Source of the DNA: Helopsaltes ochotensis
Taxonomy: Eukaryota; Chordata; Aves; Passeriformes; Locustellidae
Assembly (NCBI GenBank): GCA_013400155.1
Contig: VXBM01000770.1
Span: forward strand, 124,001 to 188,000
Reading direction: 5' to 3'
DNA: 64,000 bases
Below the pieces are notes generated by a model. It was not told where the DNA came from. It saw only the letters and a list, made by a program, of their open reading frames with translations, and made no database searches. The translations under genes and the position numbers were made by a program. Below, in pieces: positions 35,030 to 46,755 of the stretch; the first letter of the stretch is position 1; each line of letters starts with the position of its first letter.

Positions 35030-35568
35030 CTCTGCCCTCGTGAGATCCCACCTGCAGAGCTGCCTTCAGCTCTGGGGTCAGTACAAGGAGGATATGCCTC
35101 AGCAGTTCATACAGGTCCAGAGGAGACCATGGAGATGCTTCAAGGGCTGGAACCAGTCTGCTCTGGAGCCACACTGGGAGACCCGGGGCTGTTCAGCCTG
35201 GGGAAGAGAAAGGTCCAGGAGGATGTTAGAGCCCCTTCCAGTGCCTAAAGGGGAATATAAAAGAGAGGCAGGGCAACTATTTACATGGGCAAACAGTGAT
35301 AGGACAAAGGGAATGTTTTTAAACTGGAAAATATTTAGATTGGGTATTAGGAGGAAATTCCTCCCTGTGAGGGTGGTGAGGCCCCTGGCATAGGTTGCTC
35401 AGAGAAGCTGTGGTTGCCTCATCTCTGGAAGTGATGAGTGTTCTGATTGGATGGGGCTTGGAGCAAACACGTCCCATGAGGTAGGACCCTACTGGGTCAT
35501 GTAATGAGATGAGATTTAAGGTCCTTTCCCACCCAAACCCTTCTGTGTTCTGTGATTCTACGCCCTGG
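35030..35568 (+). repeat. CR1-type LINE 3' end
   Basis: It contains 'ggagatgcttcaagggctgg', 'aggaggaaattcctccctgt', 'gtggttgcctcatctctgg' and a tail 'ttctgtgttctgtgattcta'. Confidence 0.8.
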
Positions 35569-36549
35569 CACTAATGCTGCAAACAGCTGATACCATTTTG
35601 GGTCACAGACAAGGCTTTCCTGCGAGGAGGTACCCTTAGGGATCACTCCTTGTTTGCCTGTGAAATGACCCTTTTTGAACTCCAAGGAGCTCCTGGAGCT
35701 CATCAGTTTTCTTGTATGTGAGCTGGTGCAAGGATTTGTGTTTCTTACTGGAATGGCCAGTCTGAGCAGCTGTACAGGACCTGACCCTTGAGCTGCAAGA
35801 ACTCCTGTTCGGCATGCAGACCTCCCTGAAGGCAACACTTGCTGGAGATCTGCTATGTGGGCTCTTTGTTGAGCACTGCCTTCCCTCCAGAGGGGTATTT
35901 GAACTTCATCACCCATCCATTTAACCATCATTTGGTTAAATGAACCAAACAAACCATCTGAGCCACCCCAGGGAAAGGCTGGCTCATCTGAACTTCACTC
36001 TCACCCTCCAGCATCCAAACCCTGATGTTCCTCCAGCAGGTTAGGCCCAGCTGGTGAGAGGGAACAAACAAAGGAATGGAAAAATAGAGAACAGATGGGA
36101 AAATCATATCCAGTTAGCTCCCAGACAGCACTTTCAGGTACCTTCATTCTGGCAAAGGTGTGCTGTGACATTAACTTGACCTCTCTGCTTAAAAGACTGC
36201 CAAGGGCTCCTGCTTTCGGCTGGGGTATCTGAACTGGTCATACTGGCACAGTCCTGCATTCCCGTGGGGGCCTGACTGTAACTCAACACTGCCCATGTCA
36301 GGCAGTCTAAACCCTGCAGCAGCCTGCCTTTGGGAGCAGGATCTAAGTCATGGCTCCTGCTCAGAGCCAGGTGCCCCATGAATGGCCCCTTGGAGAGGGC
36401 AGGCAGCAGCAGCAACATGAAGGAATTGCTTGGACAGAGACAGGTTTTAAATGACAGACAAGTTTTCCAAGATTTTTCCAAACAAGAGCTGTGGGTTTCC
36501 TGGGAACACCACTCAGTGGAGATACCCACAGCTTGAGGCCAGGAGATGA

Positions 36550-36925
36550 ACAGGAGCAGAGAGGAAGGGAGCCAGGGAGATGCTCCAAGGGCTGGAGTCC
36601 CTCTGCTCTGGAGACAGGCTGGGAGAGCTGGGGGTGTTCAGCCTGGGGAAAAGAAGGCTCCTGGGAGATTTTAGAGCCTCTTCCAATGCCTTAAAAGGGG
36701 CTCCAAGAGAACTGGAGAGGGATTTTGGAAAAGGATCCAGAATGACAGGACAAGAGGAAATGGCTTTAATCTGAAAAAGGGTGAATAGATATTGGGTATT
36801 AGGAAGAAATTCTTGCTTGTGAGGGTGGTGAGGTCCTGGCACAGGTTGCTCAGAGAAGCTGTGGCTGCCCCTGGATGCCTTGAAGTCTCCAAGGCCAAGT
36901 TGGATGGGGCTTGGAGCAACCAAGT
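36550..36925 (+). repeat. CR1-type LINE fragment
   Basis: Same consensus as the 35.0 kb copy ('gagatgctccaagggctgga', 'attaggaagaaattcttgct', 'ccaagttggatggggcttgg'). It is truncated before the tail. Confidence 0.8.
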
Positions 36926-37084
36926 GTAAGCGGTGATTTGCTCCATCCTTCCTCAGACTTACTCCAAGAGATAAACACACTGAATGCTCCACCAGCAGCT
37001 GAGCCAAGACAGAACTGTCCTGGGGTGCACCAGGCCCAGCACTGCTGGTGGGCCAGGGAGGGGATTGTCCTGCTCTGCTCTGCA

Positions 37085-37300
37085 TTGGGGTGGCCTCACT
37101 TCAAGTCCTATGTGCAATATAAAAAAGACATTAAGCAATTAGAAAGCATCCAAATGAGGTCATGAGGATGGGGAAGGGTCTGGAGAGGTCATATGAGGAG
37201 CAGCTGAGGGCACTAGGTGTGTTGAGTGGGGAGGCGACTGAAGGGAGACCTCCTTGAGCTCTTCAACATCCTCCCAAGGGGCAGCACTGGGTTTGGCTAT
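37085..37300 (+). repeat. CR1-type LINE fragment
   Basis: Internal CR1 blocks, 'gaggatggggaagggtctgg' and 'atgaggagcagctgagggca', with an eroded 3' side. Confidence 0.6.
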
Positions 37301-39590
37301 CCAACTTCTAGGTGCCTAAGTTTGCACACAGGAATTCTCCTCCCATGTATGTCTTGCATTAGACAAATTAAAGGTTTAGACTCATCTCTTAAAAGCACTT
37401 GCAGGCTGTTCACTGTTGAGGACTGTCACCCCTGAGCTGCACATCTGTACTCACAACTCTTCAAGTGACAATGTCATGGCTAGTTGGAGCGGTGCAGGCT
37501 AGGGGCCAGCTAATGGAAGGGAGTTGGTGTATGGTTAATTAATTGAGGTCATTTTAGGCATTTTACTTTTCCTTCTACCTTCACACTACACCTTTTTTCC
37601 AGGGCACCTATATTAAATGTCTGCAGTTAGGTAGTGTGAGTATGCTTGAGGCCACTTCTGCTCACCATAAGTGGTTGGCAGGGATACAGCTCCAGATCTC
37701 ATAATACTTGGAGCGGAGTACAGAGAACACAGTGATCAAAAATTCCTCATAATTAAACAGATTCCTATTTGCCAAGGGCTGGGATGCTGTCACTGTGGAG
37801 CAGAGTTTGGAGCACAAACTGCTGACATGAGAACTAGCAGGGCACACTGGTGGGCATGACCAGCTGTGAGGATGAAACCAGGTTGATTTTCCTTATAGTA
37901 AGGGGTCACTTGCTTGTTTATAGTCACTTTCTCTTGCTACTCTTAACTTGACTAGCCTTTTGGAGGTCTCTAAAGCACACTTCAAACAAAGCCCTATTTA
38001 ACAACCAGAGTCAAATACAGGAGCACTGAAATGATTCCCAGATTTGACATGGCAGATATGACACAGATGCTATGACCTTCACAACACCTTCCTAACCCCA
38101 GCTGGGAAAGAATAAACAGGTGGCAAAACTTTAGGTGACAGCTCAGCACTAGCTCAGTTGCAGGGGATGTGCACCAACACTGCCTGATTCAAAGAGCCAG
38201 AAAAGGAAACGAGATGGCAAGACTCTTCCAATGAATTCTTGTATATTTTTCCCCTAAAATAACATCAACTCTTTCTTCTCTTTTCCCCAAAGAACCAACC
38301 ACTACTCGAGTAGATATATTCTTTCTCTTCCTTCACTTTGACACACCCAGTTCTATGAGCACGTGCCACATGATTAAAAACGCCTTGCCACAAAGCCATA
38401 GCAACATATGCAATACAGTCAGCTTATTAAGAACTTGGAGGTTGAAACTTATTTGCACAATATCCTTGAACAAATAAAAATCCAGGGGCAGAGCTCTTGG
38501 AGCCTTTTGAGAGCAAAGGTCTACAGAGGGATGTAAATATACATCCTTTGGCACTTTAATATTTCCACTAATTTGTGACTCTATACCCTTCCTTTTATCT
38601 CCCTTAACCTTCATCTGACATTCACTCTGAAATGGGAAATCAATTTAAGAAGCCTAAAATTGGAAATGTGTATAGGACAACAATATTGACTCACTTATTC
38701 TCTGCATATTCTGTTACCAATTCCTGAAAGCAAGTCCACAAAATCTTCCCACCTGCTGCCTAAAAAAGCATGAATGATCAAGTGCTTCTCTCCAATCTGT
38801 CAGTCCTCTCTGAATACATGAGGTGGATCCACACACACATCACTGAGTGCTGGCTCACATTACAGACTGCTGGGACAAGCTGGGTCCTTACAGAGCTTCT
38901 GGATCACATAGAGATTGTGAGACAATTAACTGTTCAGCCAACTGGAAGCTAAATCTTGCAAGTAAAAGAAATCCTAATCTTCTAGACTAAAAATATAGCT
39001 GTTACTTAAGTGTCACCAGGTGCTGAGGTAGGAAGGAGATTCAAGGAGAAGGAAATTCTGTACCTGTAAATAAATGCTTGTTACCAATGATGGGCTCCAA
39101 AACTATTGAGCCTCTAATGATTTTGCTGGAAGGCTCTAGGTTTTCTCACCAGCAAGAAAAAGAGGGTAGAAACGTCTCCTCATGTTCAAAGAGACAATTA
39201 GAAGCTCATTCTGCTTGGAATATACCTGATTAAAAGTCAGGGTTGAGGCACAAACATGAAACTTTGTTTTCCAGATACACATCCTGTTACCTGCCTAATT
39301 TACTTCTCTGAGGTTGGTGTATGCTAGAGAGTTAAAGAGAGTGGGAAACATCTAGGTGCAATACAGAGATGGAGGAAGGAACCCTCTGAAGAGAAGCAGA
39401 GGCTTCAAAAGAAAAGGTGTTTCATTTTTCCTGCACAAATGTTCAAATTTTCATATGTTAGAGGACATCCAGTATCCAGATAGAGATACTAAAAATCTCA
39501 TGTAGCCCTGGGTAAAAATGCCTTAGCTGACTGTGCATTGACCTAGGGGGCTCAGCTAGCTGATCTCATCCTTGCCACCTCATTCCTCTC
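37301..39590. other. AT-rich intergenic DNA
   Basis: No exon, RNA gene or named repeat recognised. Confidence 0.35.
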
Positions 39591-39599
39591 AGTGGCTTT

Positions 39600-39870
39600 A
39601 CGAGAGACAACACGGGATGAAGCTGTGTCAGGGAGGGTTACGTTAAATATCAAGAAAAGGTTCTTCCCTCAGAGGGTGCTGGGCACTGCCCAGACTCCTC
39701 AGGGAATGGTCACCGCCCCAAGGCTGCCAGAGCTCCTGGAGTGTTTGGACAATGCTCTCAGAGATGCACAGGGTGCAATTGTTGGGATGTCTGTGCAGGG
39801 CCAGGAGCTGGACTTGATCCCTGTGGGTCCCTTCCAACTCAGGATATTCCATTCTATACACAGATCAGAG
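39600..39870 (+). repeat. CR1-type LINE fragment
   Basis: It contains 'gaaaaggttcttccctcaga', 'gggcactgcccagactcctc' and 'ccttccaactcaggatattc', ending in a degraded 'cattctatac' tail. It belongs to a different CR1 subtype from the copies at 35-37 kb. Confidence 0.7.
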
Positions 39871-40444
39871 GCATTCTGAAACACTCATGTGGCAGACAGA
39901 TGATCTTTCCAGAGAGCAAATGATACCATTCAAGCAGAGAAGCTGCACAGGTGTAATGACAGATATCCTCTCTGTACAAACCTCTCTGCTTTGCAACTCA
40001 ACAGCTGCAACACAGACCTCCCAGGATGGCAGGGCTTGAGAGGATTACAGAAACATCCTAACAGTATTACCTCAGGCAACATCATTTAAGGTGTCCGTCA
40101 CTGCACCATGAGATCCACAGAGATTTAATCACGACTGTCTTAGTCATCCAGGTAGTTTTCAGGGCCCATGATGGGCTGAAGAAGGAGACTGAACCAGGTG
40201 ATGAACTGAAGGTGTAGTGGCTCTTGCAGCATAAAGAAAACCACAGAAAATCCACCAGATAGCAGAAAGTTTGCTACTCTTGTCAGACCTGGAGAAGTGA
40301 GAAGGTCCAGTACTACACAACAGAAGTCAACCTTGTGCAGGTAAATAATCTTTTTTCCTTCACAACTCTGTCCATTCCGCTGTACTCACATGAATCCGTG
40401 CTGATACTGACACATCACCCTGAGGATTTCCATGGGTATAACTC

Positions 40445-40612
40445 AAAGAAGCTGTGGCTGCACTATTCCTGGAAGTGTTCAAGGCCAGGTTGGATGGGGT
40501 TGAGAGTAACCTGGTTTAGTGGAAGGTGTGCCTGCCCACGACAGTGGGGTTTGGAACAAGATAAGCTTTAAGGTCCCTTTCAACCCAAACTATTCTGTGA
40601 TTCTATATTTGA
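40445..40612 (+). repeat. CR1 3' tail fragment
   Basis: It contains 'gaagctgtggctgcactatt', 'aaggccaggttggatggggt' and the tail 'aactattctgtgattctata'. Confidence 0.8.
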
Positions 40613-42084
40613 GTTAAGGACAGCACTGGTATGAAGCACTTCCAGCAGAGGCTCATCCATGTCAAACTCTGCATACACAATTACATCACAGTTGGGCAAG
40701 CCACCATCAACTTACCCAGGGGATATTCACAGCCCCTGATGACAGACACCCCAGGCATGCTTCTTCCAATTCTTGCTGGGACAGAACACAGACCCTTTGG
40801 AAATGACTCCTTACTCCCTCAGCTGGGGCATTGCACAGACCTCCTGCTCCTGTGGGGCTCAAAGCTGACACTGTGGGTTTTCTAAATCCACAGCTACGTA
40901 AAGGGCTTCCACTTTTTGTCTTGTCGCAGCAGGTACACGTGCTCTGCCACCCATAGCATGTGCTGCAGACTGGCTGGCAATCTATTTTTCCAGCACGTGG
41001 GAGGCCCATGCCTCTCTGCCATCTGCCACCATTCATTTCTTGTTGCTTTTGAAGGAACCTGAAAAATCTTTGATTAAATTTAATGAAACAGGAAACACTC
41101 TGAGTACATTTCCCAAATAATCTGCTTACTGCTCTATCACACTTGCTGCATGTGACAGACACCCATCGTATCCCTCCTGCATTTCTGGATCCATTCATTT
41201 GCTCCTGTTTTGGCTCTAACGAGGGGACTGTCTAGTTTCCATAAGGACAGGGAAGAAGTGGGAAATGGGGGGAAATCTAGAAAAGATTTTTAGATCATAA
41301 AGTATAGCAACAAATAGGATTTCTTGAGAAAATATGGATTCTACCCTACTAGGCAAAAGCTTAGATGAGTGCAATGAATGACAAAAAAATCCCTCACTCC
41401 TGCTAAACATATTTTTAAGACAGAACAGCTTCTAGCAGTGGAAAATAGAATAATTGAAGGTGTCTAAATTGATAGCTGATCAACTGTGACCAAAGTGCAC
41501 TGAGTATTTTCAATGTTCCCTAAGAAATATGCAACTAGTACTGCCTCTTGCCAATACTAGTTACAGTACTCTGCATTTTCCCAGATATTGCTCCTGAATA
41601 TCCTTGCTCCAGCACGGTGGTGTTTTCTCTCTCTCCATCCATCACTGCATTGCTCCTTCGTGCACACAGTGCCAGCAGAGCTGCAAGCTGCTGCAGAACT
41701 GGGCAGGAACAGGAAGCAGAGATCCTGGTGTGGCTGGATGAGAAGACTGGCTTTTGCTGCAACCCATTCTGCCTCTGCTGGACAACGATTTCACCTTCCA
41801 GAGTTCCTTACTTGACCCATTCCAACAACCTATCTCACTCTCAAACAGAAATCAAATTCTTAGAAGAAGGAAGAGAATGCTCTCCCTTCCCTGAGTAAAA
41901 GCATCAATGTTCTCGACCTGGGAGAGATCCAAAAGCCTTTGGACCGACATGTTCTGACATACCCAGACTGCAAATTCATACTTGGCTGTATCTCCCTCAT
42001 GCCTTTCACCCAACTAACAACACTCAAACACAGCTCACAAAACTATCTGAACTCTTGGCCTTTGCCTGAGCAATCAATGTCTAC
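40613..42084. other. Intergenic DNA with one long unassigned frame
   Basis: A minus-strand frame at 41198-40707 (163 codons, ATG start, Cys-rich, MNGSRNAGGIRWVSV) is the longest here. It has no recognised domain, no codon-level signal I can judge and no supporting neighbours. I do not call it a gene. Confidence 0.3.
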
Positions 42085-42427
42085 TGTCACTGTTGGACAC
42101 TGAAAGAACACACGGACTCCTTTTAGCTTTCTAAGACATAAAAAAAGGAAAGTTTATTATCTGACTCCATTTATATAATATTCTCACCCAGGCCATGGAT
42201 TGGAGGAGAATGTCGCTACCCTTCCAATCACATTGGTCAAACCAACAGTCCATCAATTGTTCCTCCCCCCAAGGAGGAATGTAAACAATCTTTCTCCTTC
42301 CATAAACATCACTATCTATTTATAACACTCGCATGAGAAAGAACTAAGAACTATAGAAAACATCAGGAAACTGTGAACAACATCAGAAAGGCTGAAAGAA
42401 TGAGGGCGACAATCTACCTTCCCAACA
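42085..42427 (-). mobile_element. LTR, left arm of an inverted pair
   Basis: It runs from tgtcactgttggac to cttcccaaca. In minus sense it has a TATA box (atattatataaatgg, ~42175) and AATAAA (gtttattatctgac, ~42155). It is homologous in reverse complement to the following 324 bases. Confidence 0.7.
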
Positions 42428-42752
42428 GTTTGGCATTAACACTATTGTCATCCTGATTTTTTCAGCCTTCTGATGTTTTCATTGTTTCTGGATTCTTTCT
42501 CACATGAGAGTTATAAGTAAAGCAATGTTTATATTAATACAAGTATGTTTTTCATTCCTCTCTTGAGGAGGGAACAATTGATGGACTTTTGGTTTGACCA
42601 ATGTGGTTGGAGAGGTGGCAACCTTATCCTCCAATCCCTGGTCTGGGTGAAAATACTACATATATTGGGGTCAGATAATAAAGGTCGGGGGGTTTTTTGC
42701 CCTGTGAACTGGACGGAGTTCGTGTATTCCTTTCCTGTCCTATTGTGACACA
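42428..42752 (+). mobile_element. LTR, right arm of an inverted pair
   Basis: The plus-sense copy starts near gtttggcattaacac and ends attgtgacaca. Shared blocks with the left arm include ggaacaattgatggactttt, ttggtttgaccaatgtggtt and gtcagataataaa. It is diverged in many positions. Confidence 0.7.
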
Positions 42753-42767
42753 ATTCCCCATTTCACC

Positions 42768-43212
42768 TGTTGGAGCTCCTGGAACAGGTCCACCAGAGGC
42801 TGCATAGAGGAGGAAGGGACTGAAGCATCTCCCTGCTGAGGAAAAGCTGAGGGAGCTGTTCAGCCTCGAGAGTGACACAGCTGAGAGGAGCCCTCATCCC
42901 TGTCTGTCCCTATCTGTAGGAAGGGCTCCAAGCAGGGACCAGGCTCTGCTCCAGGGGCCCAGCAATGGCACAGAGGCAAAGGCAGAAGCCGATGAACAGG
43001 AAGTTTCACCTGAATATGGTGAAGAACTTTCCTGTGCACTGCAACAGGTTACCCAGAGAGGGGGTGAAGTCTCCCTCACTGGAGATATTCCAAAACCATC
43101 TAGACACAGTCCTGTCATGTGCTCTGGGATGACCCTGCTTGAGCAGGGAGGTGGGACCAGATGAGCCAATGTGGTCCCTTCCAACGTAAACTGTACTTCC
43201 AACATAAACTGA
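42768..43212 (+). repeat. CR1-type LINE 3' fragment
   Basis: It begins 'ggagctcctggaacaggtcc' and passes 'ctgagggagctgttcagcct', 'tgaagaactttcctgtgcac' and 'gtggtcccttccaacgtaaa'. The tail is eroded. Confidence 0.75.
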
Positions 43213-44482
43213 TTTGTGTGGGAAAACAGTGTACTTCATTTTCTAAACAAGTGAATGTTCCCAGAAGCTAGCTAGCACTAGATTAAACTGTGACAAGTGA
43301 TCACAGCACCTTTTCTCCTTAGTCTGTATTCTGGCAACATCTTTTAACCATAGGAGAAAAATAAGCTTACACTGTTATTTTGCAACATGATCCATAATGA
43401 AAAATCTTTGCTATTCTTTGGTCTGTAGCTGATGTAATAAAATAGCATCTTCTTCAGTAAATTAAATTGGCTGCTAAATAAATCTGAATTACTAAGTAAA
43501 CTTGAATTACTCTTCCTGCCTATGTGCGCTGAAAAATAGACACATCTTGTATAGCTGTCCCTCTGCCTTCAACTGTCTCTACTAATTCCCTCAGATAACT
43601 CAGGCAGCTCTGGAAGACTTGGGAAGTTACAATGTCCAGGCTCACTGCAAAGGCTGTTCACGTCTCTTGATTCTTGGGCAGGGCACCATTATTGTCAGTA
43701 GGGTCTCTTATGAGGGCTTCATGCTGGAGCTCCCACCTGCACCTGCACCCAGGATGTGCTCCATGACACAGTGGGGCACTGGTACTAAGGGATCCATATC
43801 TCAGGAATGAAGAAGAGAAACAGCTGCTGGCTAAAGTGACACACCTCATGGAGCTGCCATAAAAACTGTCATGCCAAGGACAAAATCTAAAGTATTGCAA
43901 TGAGGCTAATAATAAAAATATAAAGACCCACATTACTTCAGCCACTAAAAAAGGGCCTTGGTCTAGGCAAAGAGAATTTTGTAGGTTCCCAATAATGCCT
44001 TTCATGTTTACAGAGTGCACTCTGCTTAGTCATTGTGCACAGAAGAAAAATTCCAGAAGTATTTCCCAAATAAATGTCTGCAGAGCTCCTGTACCCTACT
44101 GGGCCAGACACTTAGCTGTGAAAACTGGCAAAACACTGCTGTATGAGGGGAAAGTGGGAGATTTGTAACAGCTGAAGAGCTGCACAATAATTTTTTGAAG
44201 TAAGAAATTATGCCTATTTCTGTGGGAAGCCGTAATTTACATAATAGCTACACACTCATGCATAAATGCTAATCCAACATTTACATCTTTCATGTTTAAC
44301 ATATACACCATACGAGTCATAGAGCTCTCTCTATGGAAGACTGCGTAATGTTGAAATAAACAGTGCAAAAATAGGAACGCATTACTTTCAAAATAACAAG
44401 ACTTCCTCCCACCTCTTCCCCCTCCAAGTTCATGGACTATGCATTTCATGAGGATTCAATATATCAGCCAGGATATATTAAA

Positions 44483-44521
44483 TAGATATATATATATAGA
44501 TATATATATATTAGATATATA
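44483..44521 (+). repeat. (AT)n/(GATATA)n microsatellite
   Basis: Simple-sequence run of gatatatatatatag and atatatatat, directly followed by an inverted repeat. Confidence 0.85.
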
Positions 44522-44542
44522 GAGCTCCTTAGCCAGGAGCTC
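44522..44542. other. Perfect hairpin, 8-bp stem
   Basis: gagctcct-tagcc-aggagctc forms an 8-base-pair stem with a 5-base loop at the edge of the AT microsatellite. No oligo-T follows, so no known terminator-like role is implied. Confidence 0.6.
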
Positions 44543-46119
44543 TACCTTGGGTTGAGTCTGACAGTCATTCTAAGTCTCCTACCTGAACTTTTGTGTAGCC
44601 TGACTGATGCTGAGGGTGTCCTACCTCCTTTCCTGAGTGCTCCTTAGTTTTTGACACTTCTGTGATGGGGGGACTTCTGATCATGGTGGCCGTCCCTTTT
44701 TCTGGCTCTGTGTCCAGAAAGACATGGTTTAGCTTCTCCAGATACTTATCAGCTCTTCCTGGGTATACTCCAGTTGTTTGCCAACATTACTGGGGGAAAA
44801 GGAAGAAGATGGCAGGAAGAGTTTGCTTTCCTTCTCCTTCTTGGCCTCTTCCATATGTGGGCTTTGGTTCATTAGAACAAGCACAGATGATAATCAAGAT
44901 CAGTCAGAGATACACAACCCAGACTTCTTCCATTTTGGAGGTGAGATATAAGGAGCTGGTTGTGCCTGTTGATGTACTCACAGGGAAGAAGCCAAATGGA
45001 TCAAACACTGCCAGTGGTCAGAACTCCCCAGCTGCCAACATGCACAGGAGGACTGGTGCCGGAAATCAAACCGCTTGGGATGTCACAGCTGGATTTTCTA
45101 AAGCAGCATGTCTTACAAACCTTCCACAGTTCTAAAGATGAAAGGAGCAGAAAACTTTTAGGCAGCAAAAAGATACAGGATCATCTGTCACAGCTCTGTA
45201 TGGTCTTAAGATAGCAGCATCTCTTTTCTTTGTTTGTTATGGAGCTGCAGGTTAAATGATCCTTACTCTTTAACCTTCCGTTAGAATGTTCTAGTTGATG
45301 TCTTTCCTGAAGTGGCAAGTTCTTCCTCTTTCTAATTCAAAGAAAAGTTAGGATTTCCCTCCTCAAATGAAGATAATGTGTTACCTTTTAGGAGTGATTG
45401 GATGCTAAGTCCACAGTCTCAGCATTTAGAAAATCGAAGTGAGACAAGGTAATATCAGTCACCTGAAACAGGATCAGTAGGACCAGTTTGTTGGCTTCTT
45501 TCTGGTCTTGGGAGAGGAAGTCCCCAAGAAGTGGGTAGAAGTGGCTGCTGGGACTCTGGAAGTAATTACAGCTGAACTCTGCAGGGATCCCTTGGAGATT
45601 CTTTGTGGGCTGTTCCTTGGTGACTCTGCCCCCTGATTACTCAGAGATGGGCAGGCTAAGGACCAATAAATGCATTTCTACTGACCAACCTCAGGAGAAA
45701 GGGTTGGACAAATGCCTGATTAATGCCAGTGTCCATGGTAACAGCCAAAATGCCAGCAGGGACGAGGGCCAGCCTGTGAGGGCGCAGGCGGACCATCCCC
45801 TGAAGGCAGAGTCTCCATCTGAAGGCTGGGTCTGTTGGGAATGGGATTGCATTTCCTAACCTTTGCTCGGGTTATTTGTTTACAGAGGAGGGTGCCACGC
45901 CTAAAAGGAGCGGAGATCACATCCAGATTTCTGCTGCCTCTGTGTGCAAATATTCCTGGCCTCACCCTGCCACAGAAATAACCCTAAATTTGCTTTGTTC
46001 CCAAAAGTGAGACATTTCCCCTGCTTTGCTACAGTGAATGGTCCTTGGACAAGTTACAGTGTCCCTGTAACCCCTTACGCTCTTTAGAAGCAGATCCTCA
46101 GCTTTTAGTTTTCCAAGAC

Positions 46120-46751
46120 TGCGGTGGTGCACTGGTGGCCTCTATTTTTGGGCAATCTTCCAGCACGGCCGCATGCCAGGGGTGGGCTCTTTTAGCTCAG
46201 CAGATTCCTTACCCCGGAGGTGAGTTGACCGAAGGAAACAGGAGGCAGTCAAATGTCCAGTTTATTTCGTCTCCAATATGGAGAGGCACAAAGCTTGTGG
46301 ACACGAGCAGGGTGCGATGGAAAGGCGACTGACCCCCTGCCCACGTGACTCTTAGGGTTTTTATGTCCAAGGGGAAGGGGGGAGGAGTTTGGGGAGGGAA
46401 CAGGCTGTAACGTGAGCAGCAGGGGAAGGATTATGGTTCTGTCCCACAAAAGTGTACCCAAGCAGGGGGAGAAGGAGCCAGGGAAATATGGGGGGGGGTG
46501 GAAACCGGTTTTGCCACATTCCATACGAGGCCTGGACAATAGATACACTTGATGGTCCATATACCTGAGACAAAGGAGGAAGCCAAGGGTGGGACCCAGA
46601 AAGGAAGGCAGGGTAATGGAGGATGGTAAAGTGGAAGGAAGAATGGAGGATGGTATAGTGGGGGAGGAAGGGGTAAAAGGGGGTTGGGGTTTCCCCTATC
46701 ACTTGTACAGGTAAACCACATTATTACAATATAATAACACGCTGCCACACA
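46120..46751 (-). mobile_element. Solo LTR with 4-base target duplication
   Basis: It starts TGCGGTGGTGC and ends GCTGCCACACA, flanked by AGAC on both sides (46116-46119 and 46752-46755). Minus-sense signals are AATAAA (from agtttatttcg, ~46260) and a TATA-like box (ggacataaaaaccc, ~46355). Purine-rich tracts fill the 46370-46690 part. No internal retroviral sequence is attached. Confidence 0.7.
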
Positions 46752-46755
46752 AGAC

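Larger units (their letters stand above)
43213..46119. other. Intergenic DNA
   Basis: No recognised exon. A plus-strand frame from ATG 44665 to 45135 (about 156 codons, LEVRYKELVVPVDVL) has no domain I know and no splice context. See separate entries for the AT repeat and hairpin at 44.48-44.54 kb. Confidence 0.3.

Noticed and set aside
40707..41198. 163-codon Cys-rich minus-strand frame starting with ATG
   Set aside because: No recognised domain, no splice or promoter context, and the DNA around it is ordinary intergenic sequence. The length alone is possible by chance.
44662..45135. 157-codon plus-strand frame
   Set aside because: No domain likeness and no supporting signals.
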